A stretch of 64,000 nucleotides of DNA from Vicia villosa (Eukaryota; Streptophyta; Magnoliopsida; Fabales; Fabaceae), in the NCBI RefSeq assembly GCF_029867415.1, contig NW_026705313.1:434001-498000 (forward strand). The letters run 5' to 3'. A program made the translations under genes and the position numbers. This document shows, one piece after another, positions 22,695-35,500 of the stretch; positions within the stretch are counted from its first letter, which is position 1; every line of letters starts with the position of its first letter. Below the pieces are notes generated by a model, which saw only the letters and a list, made by a program, of their open reading frames with translations, made no database searches and was not told the DNA's origin.

Positions 22695-22979
22695 GGTCCG
22701 GCTCAAGGGATAGGCCACCTAAACAACTGTCTTGGGCTCCCAATTCTTTCAATTAGCACTTGGTTCTAATATATATAGTATTGTAGTGATATTTTAGAAA
22801 AAAATTTATTCCACTCCATGCCCCAAAAAAAATACTCTTTCCAATTTCTAAAATGCCCTTTTAAAATCGGAATATATTTTTGGTGCGCATCATTCAGTAT
22901 TAAAATTGATTGAAAACCGAAAGTATGTTTAACGGTTTTAAATCGACAATATATTTTTGGTTCCTTCCGTTACCAGTAT
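22691..22979. repeat. Tandem duplication, copy 2 (left part)
   Basis: It starts GACAGGTCCGGCTCAAGGG and follows copy 1 closely until the copia element interrupts it after AGTAT. It resumes at 27896. Confidence 0.88.
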
Positions 22980-23423
22980 TGTGAGATATTGGATCGAACT
23001 CTAGTATGGCCGAAGGGTAGCTTCTTGGTTCGACAGTGTTAAGCATGAAGTCGAAGGTTGTTCACATGCTTGTGTCGAAGATGCTAGGGTTGTTAGCATG
23101 TTAAATTAGGTTTTAGTGTTTAAACCCTAATTTGTTAAGTTAGCTTGTTTATTAAGTTGGCTAGTGTAATGGGCCTTGTGGAAAAAGTCCATTAGTTAGT
23201 ATGTTAGGTTTTATTATAAGTAGCATACTAGTCTCTCATCATTGCTAAGCTGCAAATCCTAATTTGGGGTGAGAGAGGTTATTTGTTATTCTTGTAAACT
23301 TGTAATCTTGTTTTAAGAGAAAGTAAAAGAATAGCAGTTATAACCAATCTTGTGTTCCTCTTCTTCCTTGTCCTTTATTCATCCCTTATTTTATACTTTG
23401 TTCGTGGCATTGAATTCACAACA
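22980..23423 (+). repeat. 5' LTR of the Tork-like element
   Basis: 444 bp. Where the 3' LTR has TATAAATA (27687-27694), this copy reads TATAAGTA (23215-23222), so the promoter that should drive the element may be weakened. Confidence 0.94.
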
Positions 23424-23427
23424 AATT

Positions 23428-23440
23428 GGTGCGGTGAGCG
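23428..23440 (+). promoter_or_regulatory. Divergent primer-binding site
   Basis: TGGTGCGGTGAGC lies four bases after the LTR end. It keeps the frame of the initiator-Met site TGGTATCAGAGC at both ends but differs in the middle. Confidence 0.5.
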
Positions 23441-23448
23441 TGGAGAAG

Positions 23449-26400
23449 ATGCCTTCAACAAAGTATAAGATTGAAAAGTTCACCGGAGTGAATGATTTCG
23501 GTCTGTGGCGCTTGAAGATGAAAGCCCTACTGGTTCAGCAGGGTTGTTTGGAAGCGTTGAAGGGAGAGGCAGCCATGAATGCAGAATTGACGGCAGCGCA
23601 GAAGACGAATATGATCGAGAAAGCACACAGCGCAATTTTGTTGAGCCTTGGTGATAAGGTTCTCCGGCAGGTATCAAAGGAGACGACGGCATCAGGGTTA
23701 TGGGTGAAACTTGAAAGTTTGTATATGACCAAATCGCTGGTAAATCGACTCTACCTGAAGCAAGCTTTGTATTCATTCAAGATGATTGAAGACAAAGTAT
23801 TGGCTGAGCAGTTGGATATGTTCAACAAGCTGATTCTTGATCTTGAAAATATTGATGTGAAGATCGATGATGAAGATCAAGCACTGTTACTATTGTGTTC
23901 TTTGCCTCGATAACATGCTCACTTCAAAGAAACTTTCTTGTATGGAAGGGAGTCCCTGACGTTTGAAGAAGTTCAATCAGCCTTGTACTCTAAGGACTTG
24001 AATGAACGAAAGGAGCATAAACCTTCGACTGTTGGCGAAGGTTTGGCCGTTAAAGGAAAACTCTTACGAAAGGATGGTAAGTCCGACAAGAAGAAAGGCA
24101 AAAGCCAGTCGAAGTCTTACAGTGGCGAAGCATCTGGCATTCGATGCTACCATTGTAAGAAGGAGGGTCACACAAGAAAGGTGTGCCCTGAACGCCTGAA
24201 ATATCATGGAGGTAAGGATAATGGCAACGCTGCCATTGTTCAAGATGATTTCGAATCATCTGATGTTCTTGTGGTTTCAAGCAGTGACTCTAAGAAGGAG
24301 TGGATTATGGATTCAGGTTGCACTTGGCACAAGACTCCAAACAAAGACTTGTTCGAGGAATTATGTGATCAAGATGGTGGATCAGTATTGCTGGGAAACA
24401 ACAAGGCTTGCAAGATTGTAGGTGTTGGATTTGTTAGATTCAAGCTCCATGATGAGTCAATAAGGTTGTTGACTGAAGTCAGGTATGTTCCTGATTTGAA
24501 GAGAAATCTGCTTTCTCTTGGTGAATTCGATAAGAAAGGATATATTTTCCAAGGAGAGAAAAGTATCCTAAGAGTCATGAAGGGTTCGAAGGAAGTCTTG
24601 AGAGGCGTGAAGAAACAAGGCTTGTATACCCTTGAGGCTGAAGTTGTAAGTGGTTCGACAAATGTTGCATCCACGAAACCTTTGTCGAAAACAGAAATCC
24701 GGCACATGAGATTGGGCCATGTCAGTGAAAGGGGTCTGGTCGAATTAGGGAAACAAAATTTGCTTGGTGGAGACAAAGTCGAAAAGCTGAAGTTTTGTGA
24801 ACCCTGTGTACTTGGAAAATCTTGTAGAGTGAAGTTCAACAAAGGCAAACAAAGAACACATGGATCCCTTGATTACATCCATGCTGATCTTTGGGGGCCT
24901 GCAAGGTGTCCATCACATTCAGGAGCAAGGTATTTTCTATCCATAGTAGATGATTATTCCAGAAAAATATGGGTATTCATCCAGAAGACTAAGGATGAAA
25001 CTTTTGAGAATTTCAAAAGTTGGAAGACTCTGGTTGAAAATCAGACTGGCAGAAAGGTCAAAAGGTTGAGAACCGACAATGGCCTTGAATTTTGCAATGA
25101 GGCATTCGACATTTTTTGTGCTGCCTCTGGTATTGCAAGGCATAGAAATACTGCAGGTACTCCACAGCAAAATGGTTTGGCTGAAAGGTTTAATCGAACT
25201 ATTTTGGAGAGAGTCAGATGCATGTTGACTAGTGCGGGGTTAACGAAGGTGTTCTGGGCTGAGGTTGTTTCGACAGCAACATATTTGATAAACAGATGTC
25301 CTTCGACAGCGTTAAATAAGAAGACACCTGAAGAAGTTTGGTCGGGACATCAACCAGATCTCGACAAACTGAGAGTATTTGGCTGCATAGCCTATGCTCA
25401 CATTAGGCAAGACAAGGTCGAACCTAGAGCTCTGAAATGCATGTTCATGGGATACCCAGAAGGAGTCAAAACTTATAGGCTATGGTGCCTAGAGCCAGGT
25501 CACAGGAGGTTTATCACCAGTCGAGATGTAGTTTTCAATGAAGCTGAAATGGCTTTTAAGAAAACTGATGATGTTGGTCGAAGTACAGAAACATCTGACG
25601 AAGAGCTGGAACAGGTAGAGATTCCTGTTGAGGTGGAGCTTGTTGATGCTGAATTGCATATCCCTGATGAAGTCGAAGAAGAAGCAGAAGATGCTGAGAA
25701 AGTTGAGGAAACTGACGATGACTACCTATTGTCGAGAGATAGGTCGAGAAGAGTCATAAAGGCACCTCAGAGGCTTGGGTATGCAGATCTTATAGCTTAT
25801 GCCTTAATCTCTGCAAGTGAGGTTCTAGAAGAAGAACTTAGAGACTACAAGGAAGTTATGAGGAGTCGAAATAAGACTGAATGGCTGAAGGCCATGGATG
25901 ATGATAGGAAATCTCTTCATGATAATCATACTTGGGTACTGATCAAGAAACCTGTTGGGGCAAGGTTAGTCAGCTGTAAATGGATTTTCAAAGTTAAGGA
26001 AGGAATTGAAGGAGTGACGTCGAAAAGATACAAGGCAAGGTTAGTTGCAAGGGGTTTCACTCAGAAAGAAGGTGTCAACTTCAATGATGTGTTTTCTCCT
26101 GTTGTGAAGCATAGGTCCATTCGAATGTTACTTGCCATGGTAGCACAGTTCGATCTTGAACTGGAACAGATGGATGTGAAGACTGTGTTCTTGTATGGTG
26201 ATCTAGATGAAACGATCCTGATGAGGCAACCTGAAGGGTATGTCGAAAAGGGGAAGGAAGATTATGTGTGCAAGTTAAACAGATCTTTGTATGGGCTGAA
26301 ACAATCTCCTTGACAGTGGAATAGGAGATTCGACAAGTTCATGGCACGCATAAGTTTCATTAGAAGTCAGTTCGACCACTGCGTTTACTTCAGATTTCGA

Positions 26401-27408
26401 CCTGGTAATTCATTTGTTATTTTGTTGCTTTATGTGGATGATATTCTCATAGCAAGCAACAATGTTGAAGATGTGATGAGGGTGAAGGCTGAACTCAATA
26501 AGGAGTTCGATATGAAGGATCAGGGAGCTGCTTCCAGAATTCTTGGAATTGACATTCGAAGAGATAGAAAGAAGTCTAAGTTATGTTTATCTCAAGAGGC
26601 ATACCTACGAAAGATTCTTGAAAAGTTTGGTATGTCGAATTCGAAGCCAGTTGTGACTCCAACAAACCCTCAATTCAAGCTGAGTATTGATCAGTGTCCC
26701 AGTACTGATGTCGAAAAAGCCTATATGAATAGCATCCCATATGCTAATATAGTTGGTTCTTTGATGTATGCTATGGTCTGTACTAGACCCGACATAGCAT
26801 ACGCAGTAAGTGTTGTAAGCAGGTACATGGCGAATCATGGAAAGGCTCACTGGCAAGCATTGAAGTGGATTTTAAGGTACATAAATGGGTCTCTGAAAAG
26901 AGTCCTAATTTATGGTGGAGCCTTGGGTGAAGATGGTAAAGCAGCAATTGGAGGATATGTCGACTCTGATTATGCAGGTTGTATGGATTCCAGAAAATCT
27001 ATTTCTGGATATGTTTTCACTATGTTTAGCACTACAATTAGTTGGAAAGCAACACTTCAGAAGGTTGTTGCTCTATCAACCACTGAAGCGGAGTATATTG
27101 CCCTAACTGAAGCTGTGAAAGAAGCATTGTGGCTTGATGGTTTTGCGAAGGAGCTGGAACTTCAAGGTCGAGGTATCACTGTTAAATGTGATAGTCAAAG
27201 TGCAATACACCTGTCGAAGACCTATCATGAGTGAACTAAGCACATTGATGTGAGACTGCATTTCGTCAGAGGACTAATCGAGCGTGGAGAAGTCCAAGTG
27301 CTAAAGGTTTCGACTGAAGACAATGCTGCTGATATGATCACCAAGACATTACCGAGTTGCAAGTTTTTCCACTGTATGCAGTTGCTAAAGCTGCATGAAG
27401 AAAGCTAG
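23449..27408 (+). pseudogene. Copia gag-pol polyprotein with three stops
   Basis: One frame runs from the ATG at 23449 to TAG at 27406-27408, broken only by TAA at 23911, TGA at 26311 and TGA at 27232; no frameshift was found. Domains in order: gag (DFGLWRLKMKALLVQQG), CCHC knuckle CYHCKKEGHTRKVC, protease MDSGCTWH, integrase with HADLWGP, RTDNGLEF and LAERFNRT, reverse transcriptase with QMDVKTVFLYG and YVDDILIAS (~26433), and RNase H with VDSDYAGC and STTEAEYIAL. Both TGA stops sit where relatives have arginine, as expected from C-to-T decay of methylated CGA codons. It cannot make a full polyprotein. Confidence 0.93.
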
Positions 27409-27440
27409 TTTGTTCCCTTGATGTTGTAGAGTTAGATCCA

Positions 27441-27451
27441 AGGTGGAGACT
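27441..27451 (+). promoter_or_regulatory. Polypurine tract
   Basis: AGGTGGAGACT immediately precedes the 3' LTR start TGTGAGATA. Confidence 0.8.
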
Positions 27452-27895
27452 TGTGAGATATTGGATCGAACTCTAGTATAGCCGAAGGGTAGCTTCTTGG
27501 TTCGACAGTGTTAAGCATGAAGTCGAAGGTTGTTCACATGCTTGTGTCGAAGATGCTAGGGTTGTTAGCATGTTAAATTAGGTTTTAGTGTTTAAACCCT
27601 AATTTGTTAAGTTAGCTTGTTTTTTAAGTTGGCTTGTGTAATGGGCCTTGTGGAAAAAGCCCATTAGTTAGTATGTTAGGTTTTATTATAAATAGCATAC
27701 TAGTCTCTCATCATTGCTAAGCTGCAAATCCTAATTTGGGGTGAGAGAGGTTATTTGTTATTCTTGTAAACTTGTAATCTTGTTTTAAGAGAAAGTAAAA
27801 GAATAGCAGTTATAACCAATCTTGTGTTCCTCTTCTTCCTTGTCCTTTATTCATCCCTTATTTTATACTTTGTTCGTGGCATTGAATTCACAACA
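27452..27895 (+). repeat. 3' LTR of the Tork-like element
   Basis: 444 bp with an intact TATA box (TATAAATA, 27687-27694) and the same ends as 22980-23423. It is followed by AGTAT. Confidence 0.95.
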
Positions 27896-28008
27896 AGTAT
27901 CAAACTATTTTAATATATTTACGGTTGATTCGCACATAATACAAATACATGTACAATTGAAAAAAAAATAAATTACTGAATAACAAAAAGCTACTGAACC
28001 CGAACTAC

Positions 28009-28073
<65 letters not shown>

Positions 28074-28470
28074 CTATAGTAGTACGAGATACAAAAATGT
28101 AATCCAAACTAAAATAACAAAAAATTACAACTAAATAACAAAAAAATCATGAAAAACTACTGGATATGGCAGATGATGAGTCGCCCTGTCACTCTCGAGG
28201 CATTCCTCTGGTGCCTCCTGTAAAGCATAGCATCCTGAGCCTCCGCCATGATGGCATCCAGAGTCCCTCTAGCATCGGATCCATCAGGAAATGAACCTCA
28301 GTCAATACCCTCCTACGCAAGCTCCATGATACGACGACACCTAGGCAACACGTTTGTGGCATGATCGGTCCTAGCCTGCTCCTCCTGTAGGATCTCTTGA
28401 TGAACTGACCTCGGTGGGTTCCCTGGAACATCCTGTATCATGCATGGATGGGACACCCGGAAGAATCATA
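27896..28470. repeat. Tandem duplication, copy 2 (right part)
   Basis: Continues copy 2 from AGTATCAAACTATTTTAATA, through an (AT)n tract (28012-28072), to the PMD scrap. Beyond about 28470 the sequence is unique to this side, because copy 1 ends in (AT)n there. Confidence 0.88.
28012..28072. repeat. (AT)n microsatellite inside copy 2
   Basis: TA repeats at the position equivalent to 22168-22238. Confidence 0.95.
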
Positions 28471-28690
28471 ACATGTAACAATACTCGTAGCTCCAGTCGA
28501 ATGTACCTACAGTACGTCTGGCCTTATCAGGAACAAGATGATTCTCAAAATAATCAAAAAGCTCATCTATATCCCTCCTTCTCACCGTCGAAGAAGCAAC
28601 TACGGAAGGATCCCAGAGAATAGTCTGGGTGAACCCGAACTGACTCATCACCAGCTCAAGCATATAACACCTTAGTAATGATTTATCATG
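28157..28690 (-). pseudogene. PMD gene fragment, copy 2 (longer)
   Basis: On the minus strand it reads MLELVMSQFGFTQTI, then RRRDIDELFDYFENHLVP, then an in-frame TGA, then FFRVSHPCMIQDVPGNPPR and the same helical tail as copy 1. The order and motifs match the C-terminal half of plant mobile domain proteins. In-frame stops lie before FFRVSHP, after MELA and after EGID. The stop after MELA is absent from copy 1, so it arose after the duplication. The N-terminal PMD core is missing. It is unrelated in position and orientation to the intact PMD gene at 52.9 kb. Confidence 0.65.
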
Positions 28691-30656
28691 TTGAAAACAA
28701 GCCACAAATTCCTAATTTATGACCTAAAACACACATTTGAGTGGATTTTACATAAACTAAAAATTTCAAAATCAACTTACTTGATTGATTCTTGTTGTTT
28801 TTTGTTGATTGATTATTGTTGGATGCTTCATACACTGGTACTTGATGCTTTAGAACATCTTCGGTTGCAAATGCGGTTGATTCGGTGAAAATGAAATTTA
28901 GAGAGTTGTGAGAGAGTGGGTGTGTTTGGTTGTTTTTGAAACTGTAATGGGAGGGGAAGAGGCAGCGCATCTTTTAGGTGTTCTACGAACTAGAAATATA
29001 CTTACGGTTCCATACCTTAATTATATTTCCGATTAGTTCCAATGTTAATGTCTAATATAGTGTGAACCAGATATGCATTTCCAATATTGAGAGACTTTTT
29101 TGAAATTTTGCTTAATGCGTTGAAAAAACATGAGATGGAATAAGAAATTCCCTATTTTTATTGACCGTCAGAAAAAAATCAGCATGCGCTTGTCAGGTTG
29201 TGCAACTTTGACTGAATGGTAATAATAGTTAAAGCATTGTATTATAAATAACATTATAACATTGATTCAGCAGAACAAATTTTAATATACGCTATATATT
29301 TTTATTGTAAAAATATTTTAGCTTTATTGTTTGCTAAAACTCACATTAATAATAATAATTTATATTAAAATTAATAAAATTTATTTAAGATTAACATTGT
29401 CTGGGTAACGATTAAACGAATTGGCTTTGTTATCAATTAAAAAAAATATATTAAGTAAAATCAACTAGAAGAAATTAATAAATAATTATTTTTAGTCTAA
29501 TTGTTTAACGACTTAAATCTCATCGTTAAAAGTGAATACATGAGATATCGCGGATTCAAAATTGTGTCATTGTAATTGAATATTCTTACACAACTATCAA
29601 TCTACCAGTTGAGTTGATGTTTAATGAAATAACAATTTAAAATTTAATAAATTAAATTTAATTATTTTACATTAAATTTCATATTAAAATTCGCCTAGAG
29701 TCTCATTTTAGATTGGGCCATATCAAATCAAAACTTTATTTATTATGAGAACTTTTCATAATAATCATGTGATTTAAAATTAATGCTTCAAATTTCACTC
29801 AAATTATTTACTTATGAAATTAGAACTGAGAATTAAAATTTTTTTCTTCTAATAATAAACTGAGAATTGAGAATTGATTTTTCTTATAATAATAATTCTT
29901 TTCAATATAACATAGTTTGAATTTTTGTAGTTAGAGTGACATGAATTTATAGATTTTTAGTAGTTATTATTGTTTCGTCTACGAATCAATAAAAAAGAAG
30001 AAGCGTTTTAATTGTTGAAATTGTAATTATCGGCTTAAAAATAAAAACCATTTAATTCCTTAAATTTTAAAATATAATTAATTGAATAGGTTAAAAAGAA
30101 ATTTCATAACTAGCACCAAAATTTTATTTATTTTTACATATTTTAATAGGAGGCATACGAAACTTGAGGGAAGGCTTAGAAATCATGACAATTAAGAAAA
30201 GAGGATTATGAATAAAGTAGAACTTTGGAAGAAAAATAAGAAAAAAATCGATACTTCAAAACTATTTTAATATACACTTTTTGATAACATAGATAAGAAT
30301 TTTTAGAATAGAATTTTACCTTAAAATCGATACTTGACACATACACTACACACATATGAAAGATATTCAACAAATCCTACTTTATAGATATCATTTACCA
30401 TTACCATGTTAATGTGTTTCAGATACTCATTGCTAAACATATATAGCTTCATCCATGTGTACATTTTTAAACTTTCCACCCTTCATCATCAAATTTTCTT
30501 ATTGATGAAGAAAATATCATATTTGACGAAATAACTAGACCATCTATTTTGAAAGATGCAACTGACTTTGTAGTGTTATTGATCTATTGCCTTTATATTT
30601 ATCATTTTTTAATGGAACCAATGAAATTAAATTACTTTATGCTAATTCATAAATAT
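28691..30656. other. AT-rich intergenic DNA
   Basis: No gene or repeat family recognised. Overlapping short open frames on both strands near 28690-28970 show no motif and probably extend non-coding flank of the PMD scrap. Confidence 0.45.
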
Positions 30657-30665
30657 TAAAATAAA

Positions 30666-31436
30666 GGGCTAAATGACTTTTACCCCTTCTATATAGGTGT
30701 ATTTTGATTTACCCCTTAAAAAGAAATTTTTAAACTAGACCTTAACAAATAAAGATTCCATCATTAAAGTCCATGTTTCATTTTTTTGGCCAAGATTCTT
30801 AGAATCTTGCCTACGTGAACAAAAATAATGAGCTGATTATGTATTTGCTACACACGTGATATTCTTTTAATTTCCACGTGGAAATTCGTTTTTTTTAAAT
30901 ATAAAAAAAATTGAATTTTTTTTAACTTGATACTTGTAGGTTAAAATGGAATACTCCCACCAAGTTTTGGGTTGAACAATATCGATGCACCATTTTAAAA
31001 CTGAACAATATATTCAGTTACAAATCTGAACAATATAATTATTTTCAAATCTTAAATAGTTACAATATAATTAGTTACAAATTTGAACAATATAATTATT
31101 TTCAAATATTAAATAATTACAATATAATTATACAGGATATATTAATAATTAGTTAGAATATAATTATACAATATATATTATACATAGTTATAGTTAGTTA
31201 CATAGTTACAATATAATTAGTTACAATATATACTATACATAGTTACTATATAATTATTTAAATAAATTTAAAATAAAAAATAATTTAATAACGTTAATAT
31301 ATAATTAAAAAAATAACGTTAATATATTAATTACACTTTATATAATTAAAAAAATATCGTTAATATATAAAATTAATATTAAATGAAAAATTCTATTAAC
31401 TATAAGTATTATTTCATATTCAAATAATGTATATAT
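30666..31436. repeat. Left arm of the fold-back element
   Basis: About 0.77 kb, inverted relative to 36027-36830 with small indels. The inner part is very AT-rich. Confidence 0.8.
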
Positions 31437-31464
31437 AAAAAAAGTAGTAAACCGGCGGTGGTTC

Positions 31465-32586
31465 ATGTTTTCACACCATCGTCTTCAACACTCACAGGCA
31501 GTAAGCAGCGTACAGAGGAAGATTGACACAACGGCGAAACCAACAGAGATACCGAGTCACGATCCAATAGCGGAGGAGACAAAGCTGAATACAACACCAA
31601 CACCAGCACCGATTGTTGAGGAGGGAGAGTTGAAGCAGCCTCTACCATGGGTGGAGATTATCAAAGGTAACCGTATCCCTTCGAATGGAATTGAAATTAC
31701 ATACACTGCTCCTAATATCGTGAATGGTGAGGTTGAGGTTACCATTGATACCCAGGATATTGAATCTGAAATACAATAATGGGAGAATGCCCTGGTAATG
31801 TATGTCATAGGTGAGGATTTATCCATGAATGCTGTGAGGAAGTTTATGATTAGTGCGTGGAATTTTGTTTCTCTACCAGAGCTGTATTACAACAATGAGG
31901 GATATTTTATCATTAGATTTAATTTGAAGAGTGATAGGGATATGGTTCTGATGCGAGGGCCCTACACTATCCATCGAAAACCGATGTTCCTACATGAATG
32001 GAAACCAGATTTCTCGATGAAAGATGATATGATAAGAACTCTTCCTCTATGGGTTTTGTTTCCTCAATTGCCACTGGTTTATTGGGGGGAAAAGAGCATA
32101 GGGAAGATAGCCAGTGCCTTGGTAAAACCTCTTTTGACAGATGAGTGTACAGCCAAGAAACTAAGGGTCTCCTATGCAAGAGTGCTTATTGAGATAGATG
32201 TAACTAGAGAATTGCAGAAACACATCAATATCCGGGGCCCTAGTGGTGAATTGGTTAGGCAAGATGTGGAGTATGAATGGCAGCCACCTTTTTGCCCTAA
32301 GTGTAATAGTGTTGGACATGAATGTAAGGAACCAATGAGAAAGGAACCTGTGAAAAATGTGAAGAAATGGGAGCCTAAACCAGGGCAACAAGAGAGCAAG
32401 GATGAGCAGGAACAGTCTAGTCAGGTGAATCACACTGAGGCCAATGTTGAATAGATTGAGGTGAAATCTTCAATTAAAGGAAAGGGTGTGGACATAGATG
32501 CTAGGAGCTCTTCAGTGTCATGTCAGAATGTGTTTGCTCTTCTAGGTGGAGGAACTAGCCTAGGAGGGATAGACAAGGTGTCATGA
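31465..32586 (+). pseudogene. LINE ORF1 (DUF4283, zinc knuckle)
   Basis: The frame starts at ATG 31465 and would end in TGA at 32584-32586, with in-frame stops at 31777-31779 (TAA) and 32452-32454 (TAG). The middle part (ALVMYVIGEDLSM, FNLKSDRDMVLMRGPYTI, HEWKPDF, LPLWVLFPQLPL) is the DUF4283 RNA-binding region of plant LINE ORF1. It is followed by a CPKCNSVGHECKE knuckle in which the last cysteine is out of place. The product would bind LINE RNA. The ORF1 stop and the ORF2 start share ATGA (32583-32586). Confidence 0.85.
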
Positions 32587-35500
32587 TTGTGTGGAATGCG
32601 AGGGGCTTGAATAAAAGAGCACGACATGTGGAGATTGCAGCCCATCTCCGGAAACATGGTGTGTCTTGTGTAGGTCTGTTAGAAACCAGAGTAAAGAGTA
32701 ATAACTCCTGCAAAATCAGGAATGTGTTTGGTGCTGGATGGAAGTGGATAGACAATTATGATGAGCATAAGAATGGTAGGATCTGGCTTGGATGGAAACA
32801 GAGCATTCTGGATGTTGAGAAGATTGAAGCATCTGACTAATATCTCCACTGTAGGATCCTGGATCAGAATGGTAAGTTTCAACACTGGCTTACCCTTATT
32901 TATGCACATAATCAATTGTCAAAAAGGAAAATTCTGTGGCAAACATTACAAAATTATACTCACCAGGAGCCTTGGATTCTCTTAGGAGATTTCAATAATG
33001 TGATGAAGATTGATGATAGGATAGGTGGTAATCCTGTCCAAAGTCATGAATTTAAGGACTTGGAGGAAATGATGACTACAAGGGATTTGTTTGAGCATGA
33101 CAGTTTGGGGAGAAGATATTCTTGGTCTAACAAACATAGCCAAGGGATGATTTACTCCAAGATTGACCATGTTATATGCAATGCAAACTGGTTTCTTAAA
33201 TATCCCCATTGTGAAGTGGAATTCCTCAAGGCACATATCTCTGATCACTCCCCAATCAAGATCCAAATGACTAGAAATGGAGGGAACCACCAGAGGTACA
33301 GACAATTCAAGTTCCTGAACTGTCTGGCTGAGCAACCACGGTTTAGGGAGAGTGTTCTACAAAGCTGGATTGGAAGGATGACTGGAAAGCCTCAGTATAT
33401 TTTGTGGAATAAATTGATGAGACTTAGACCTTATTTGAAGCAATTGACTTCTGCAATCACTGAAGGTGTCAAGCAGATTCATATTGCTAGACAACACTTG
33501 GAGCAGGCAGAGAACTTTTTGGCTTCTGATCTCTTCAATCAGAGTTATGTAAATGAAGTGCAACACTGGACTAATGAGATTCTCCATGCTACTGAATTAG
33601 AGGAGCAGATTTTACAACAGAAAGCAAAGGTCACCTGGCTGCAGCTAGGGGATGGGAACAATTCGTACATTCATGCTATTGTTAAAGGGAAAAATAAACA
33701 GATTGGGATACAACAATTGGAGGATAGTCAGGGGCATCTTCTTACAGAGTACAAAGATATAGAAGTTGAGGTTTTGCACTTCTACCAAGGACTTGTGGGA
33801 AAGGCTGCCACAAATTTAAAGCATGTTGATATTATAGCCCTCAGAAATGGGAAGCAGTTGGAAGAGGAGTACAAGATGGATCTTATAAAGAATGTCACAG
33901 ATAAGGAGATTTAGGAGGCTCTGAAAGGAGTGGGGGATAGTAAGGCACCAGGTTGTGATGGATATTCTGCAAAGTTCTTCAAAGCAACTTGGAGCACCAC
34001 TAAGGATGATGTATGTGCTACTGTTAGGGACTTCTTTGAGCACAAGAGGCTGCACCCTGCATTTAATTGTGCCTTGGTAACTCTGATACCTAAGTCCCCT
34101 GAAGCTAAAACCATGAAGAATCTGAGGCCTATTGCATTCTGTACCACAGTGTACAAGATAATTTCAAAGATCCTCACTAACAGGCTGAGTCAATGTATTG
34201 GGACTGTCATCCATGAAAGTCAATTTGTTTTTATCCCAGGTAAAGTCATTCATGACAATATTATCATTGCTCATGAATTACTTAGAGGTTATGGTAGAAG
34301 GCATATCTCTCCTAGATGCACAATTCAAATGGATATCCAAAAAGCTTACGATACCGTTGAGTGGAAAGCTTTAGAGGATATTATGAGAGAATTGAATTTT
34401 CCCACCACCTTTGTTGATTGGATCATGATTTGTATCAAATTTGTCTCATATAAATATGTTATTAATGGTGTACCTAGCCCTAGCTTACAAGCAAAACAAG
34501 GTTTGAGACAGGGTGATCCTATCTCACCTCTTTTGTTTGTTTTGGTAATGGAGTATTTGCATAGGAGTTTAAAGAAGTTGCAGAATATACCACAATTCAA
34601 GTTTCATCCCAAATGAAAGAAGATGGGGATTACTCATATCTGTTTTGATAATGACTTAATGTTGTTTACCCGAGGGGATGTTCCTTCTGTGCAGGTCATG
34701 ATGAATGAGTTCCACTTATTTTCTGAAGCTACTGGACTGTGTGCTAGCCTGCCCAAGTACAAGGTGTACTATGGTGGCATTCCTGATCATATTCAACAGC
34801 AAATCTTAAATATCACTGGTTTCTCTGCAGGCACCATCCCTTTCAAATACTTGGGTGTACCCTTGTCCAGCAGAAAACTAACTATCCACCACTGCAGACC
34901 CCTTGTGGATCGGATTCTTAGTAAGATAAGGCACTGGACAGCTAAGCTCCTTAGCTATGCTGGTAGATGTCAGTTGATCAAGAGTGTTCTATTTGGAGTC
35001 ACTTCCTACTGGATGCATGTCTTCCCATTGCCAAAAGCTGTTATCAAACATATTGAAGCCATTTGTAGGGTGTTTCTGTGGAAGGGTACAACTGACATGA
35101 GTAGGAAGTCTCTGGTGGCTTGGGATTTTGTATGTAATTCTAAGGTGACTGGGGGTTTAAGCATTACTTCCCTAAAGGAATGGAACACTGTAACTATGGG
35201 GAAATTGTTTTGGAACATTCACGCCAAGGAAGATAAGCTTTGGGTCAAATGGGTGCATATATACTATCTGAAAAGGCAGAATGCGGTTGACTGGAAATAC
35301 AAGAATTGCTCCTGGATTATTAAGTGCAAGGACAAAGTGATGAACACTGAAGCATGGACAAATGCAGTTAATGCTGGGAGGTACAAAACTGCTGCAGTAT
35401 ACCGGGAGTTGCGTGGTGATCAAGTCAAGGTGGAATGGCATCATATTCTGACAAGGAACTTCGCGAGACCCCGATCCAGTTTTGTTCTTTGGCTCTGCCT

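Larger units (their letters stand above)
22980..27895 (+). mobile_element. Tnt1/Tork-like copia retrotransposon, decayed
   Basis: It is 4,916 bp with 444-bp LTRs (TGTGAGATATTGG to ATTCACAACA) and the 5-bp target duplication AGTAT (22975-22979 and 27896-27900). Internal order is gag, protease, integrase, reverse transcriptase, RNase H in one frame, so it is copia; the short gag with DFGLWRLKMKALLVQQG resembles the Tnt1/Tork group. The LTRs differ at about five bases (1.1%), so it is older than the 3.4-kb element. Three in-frame stops break the polyprotein. Confidence 0.95.
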
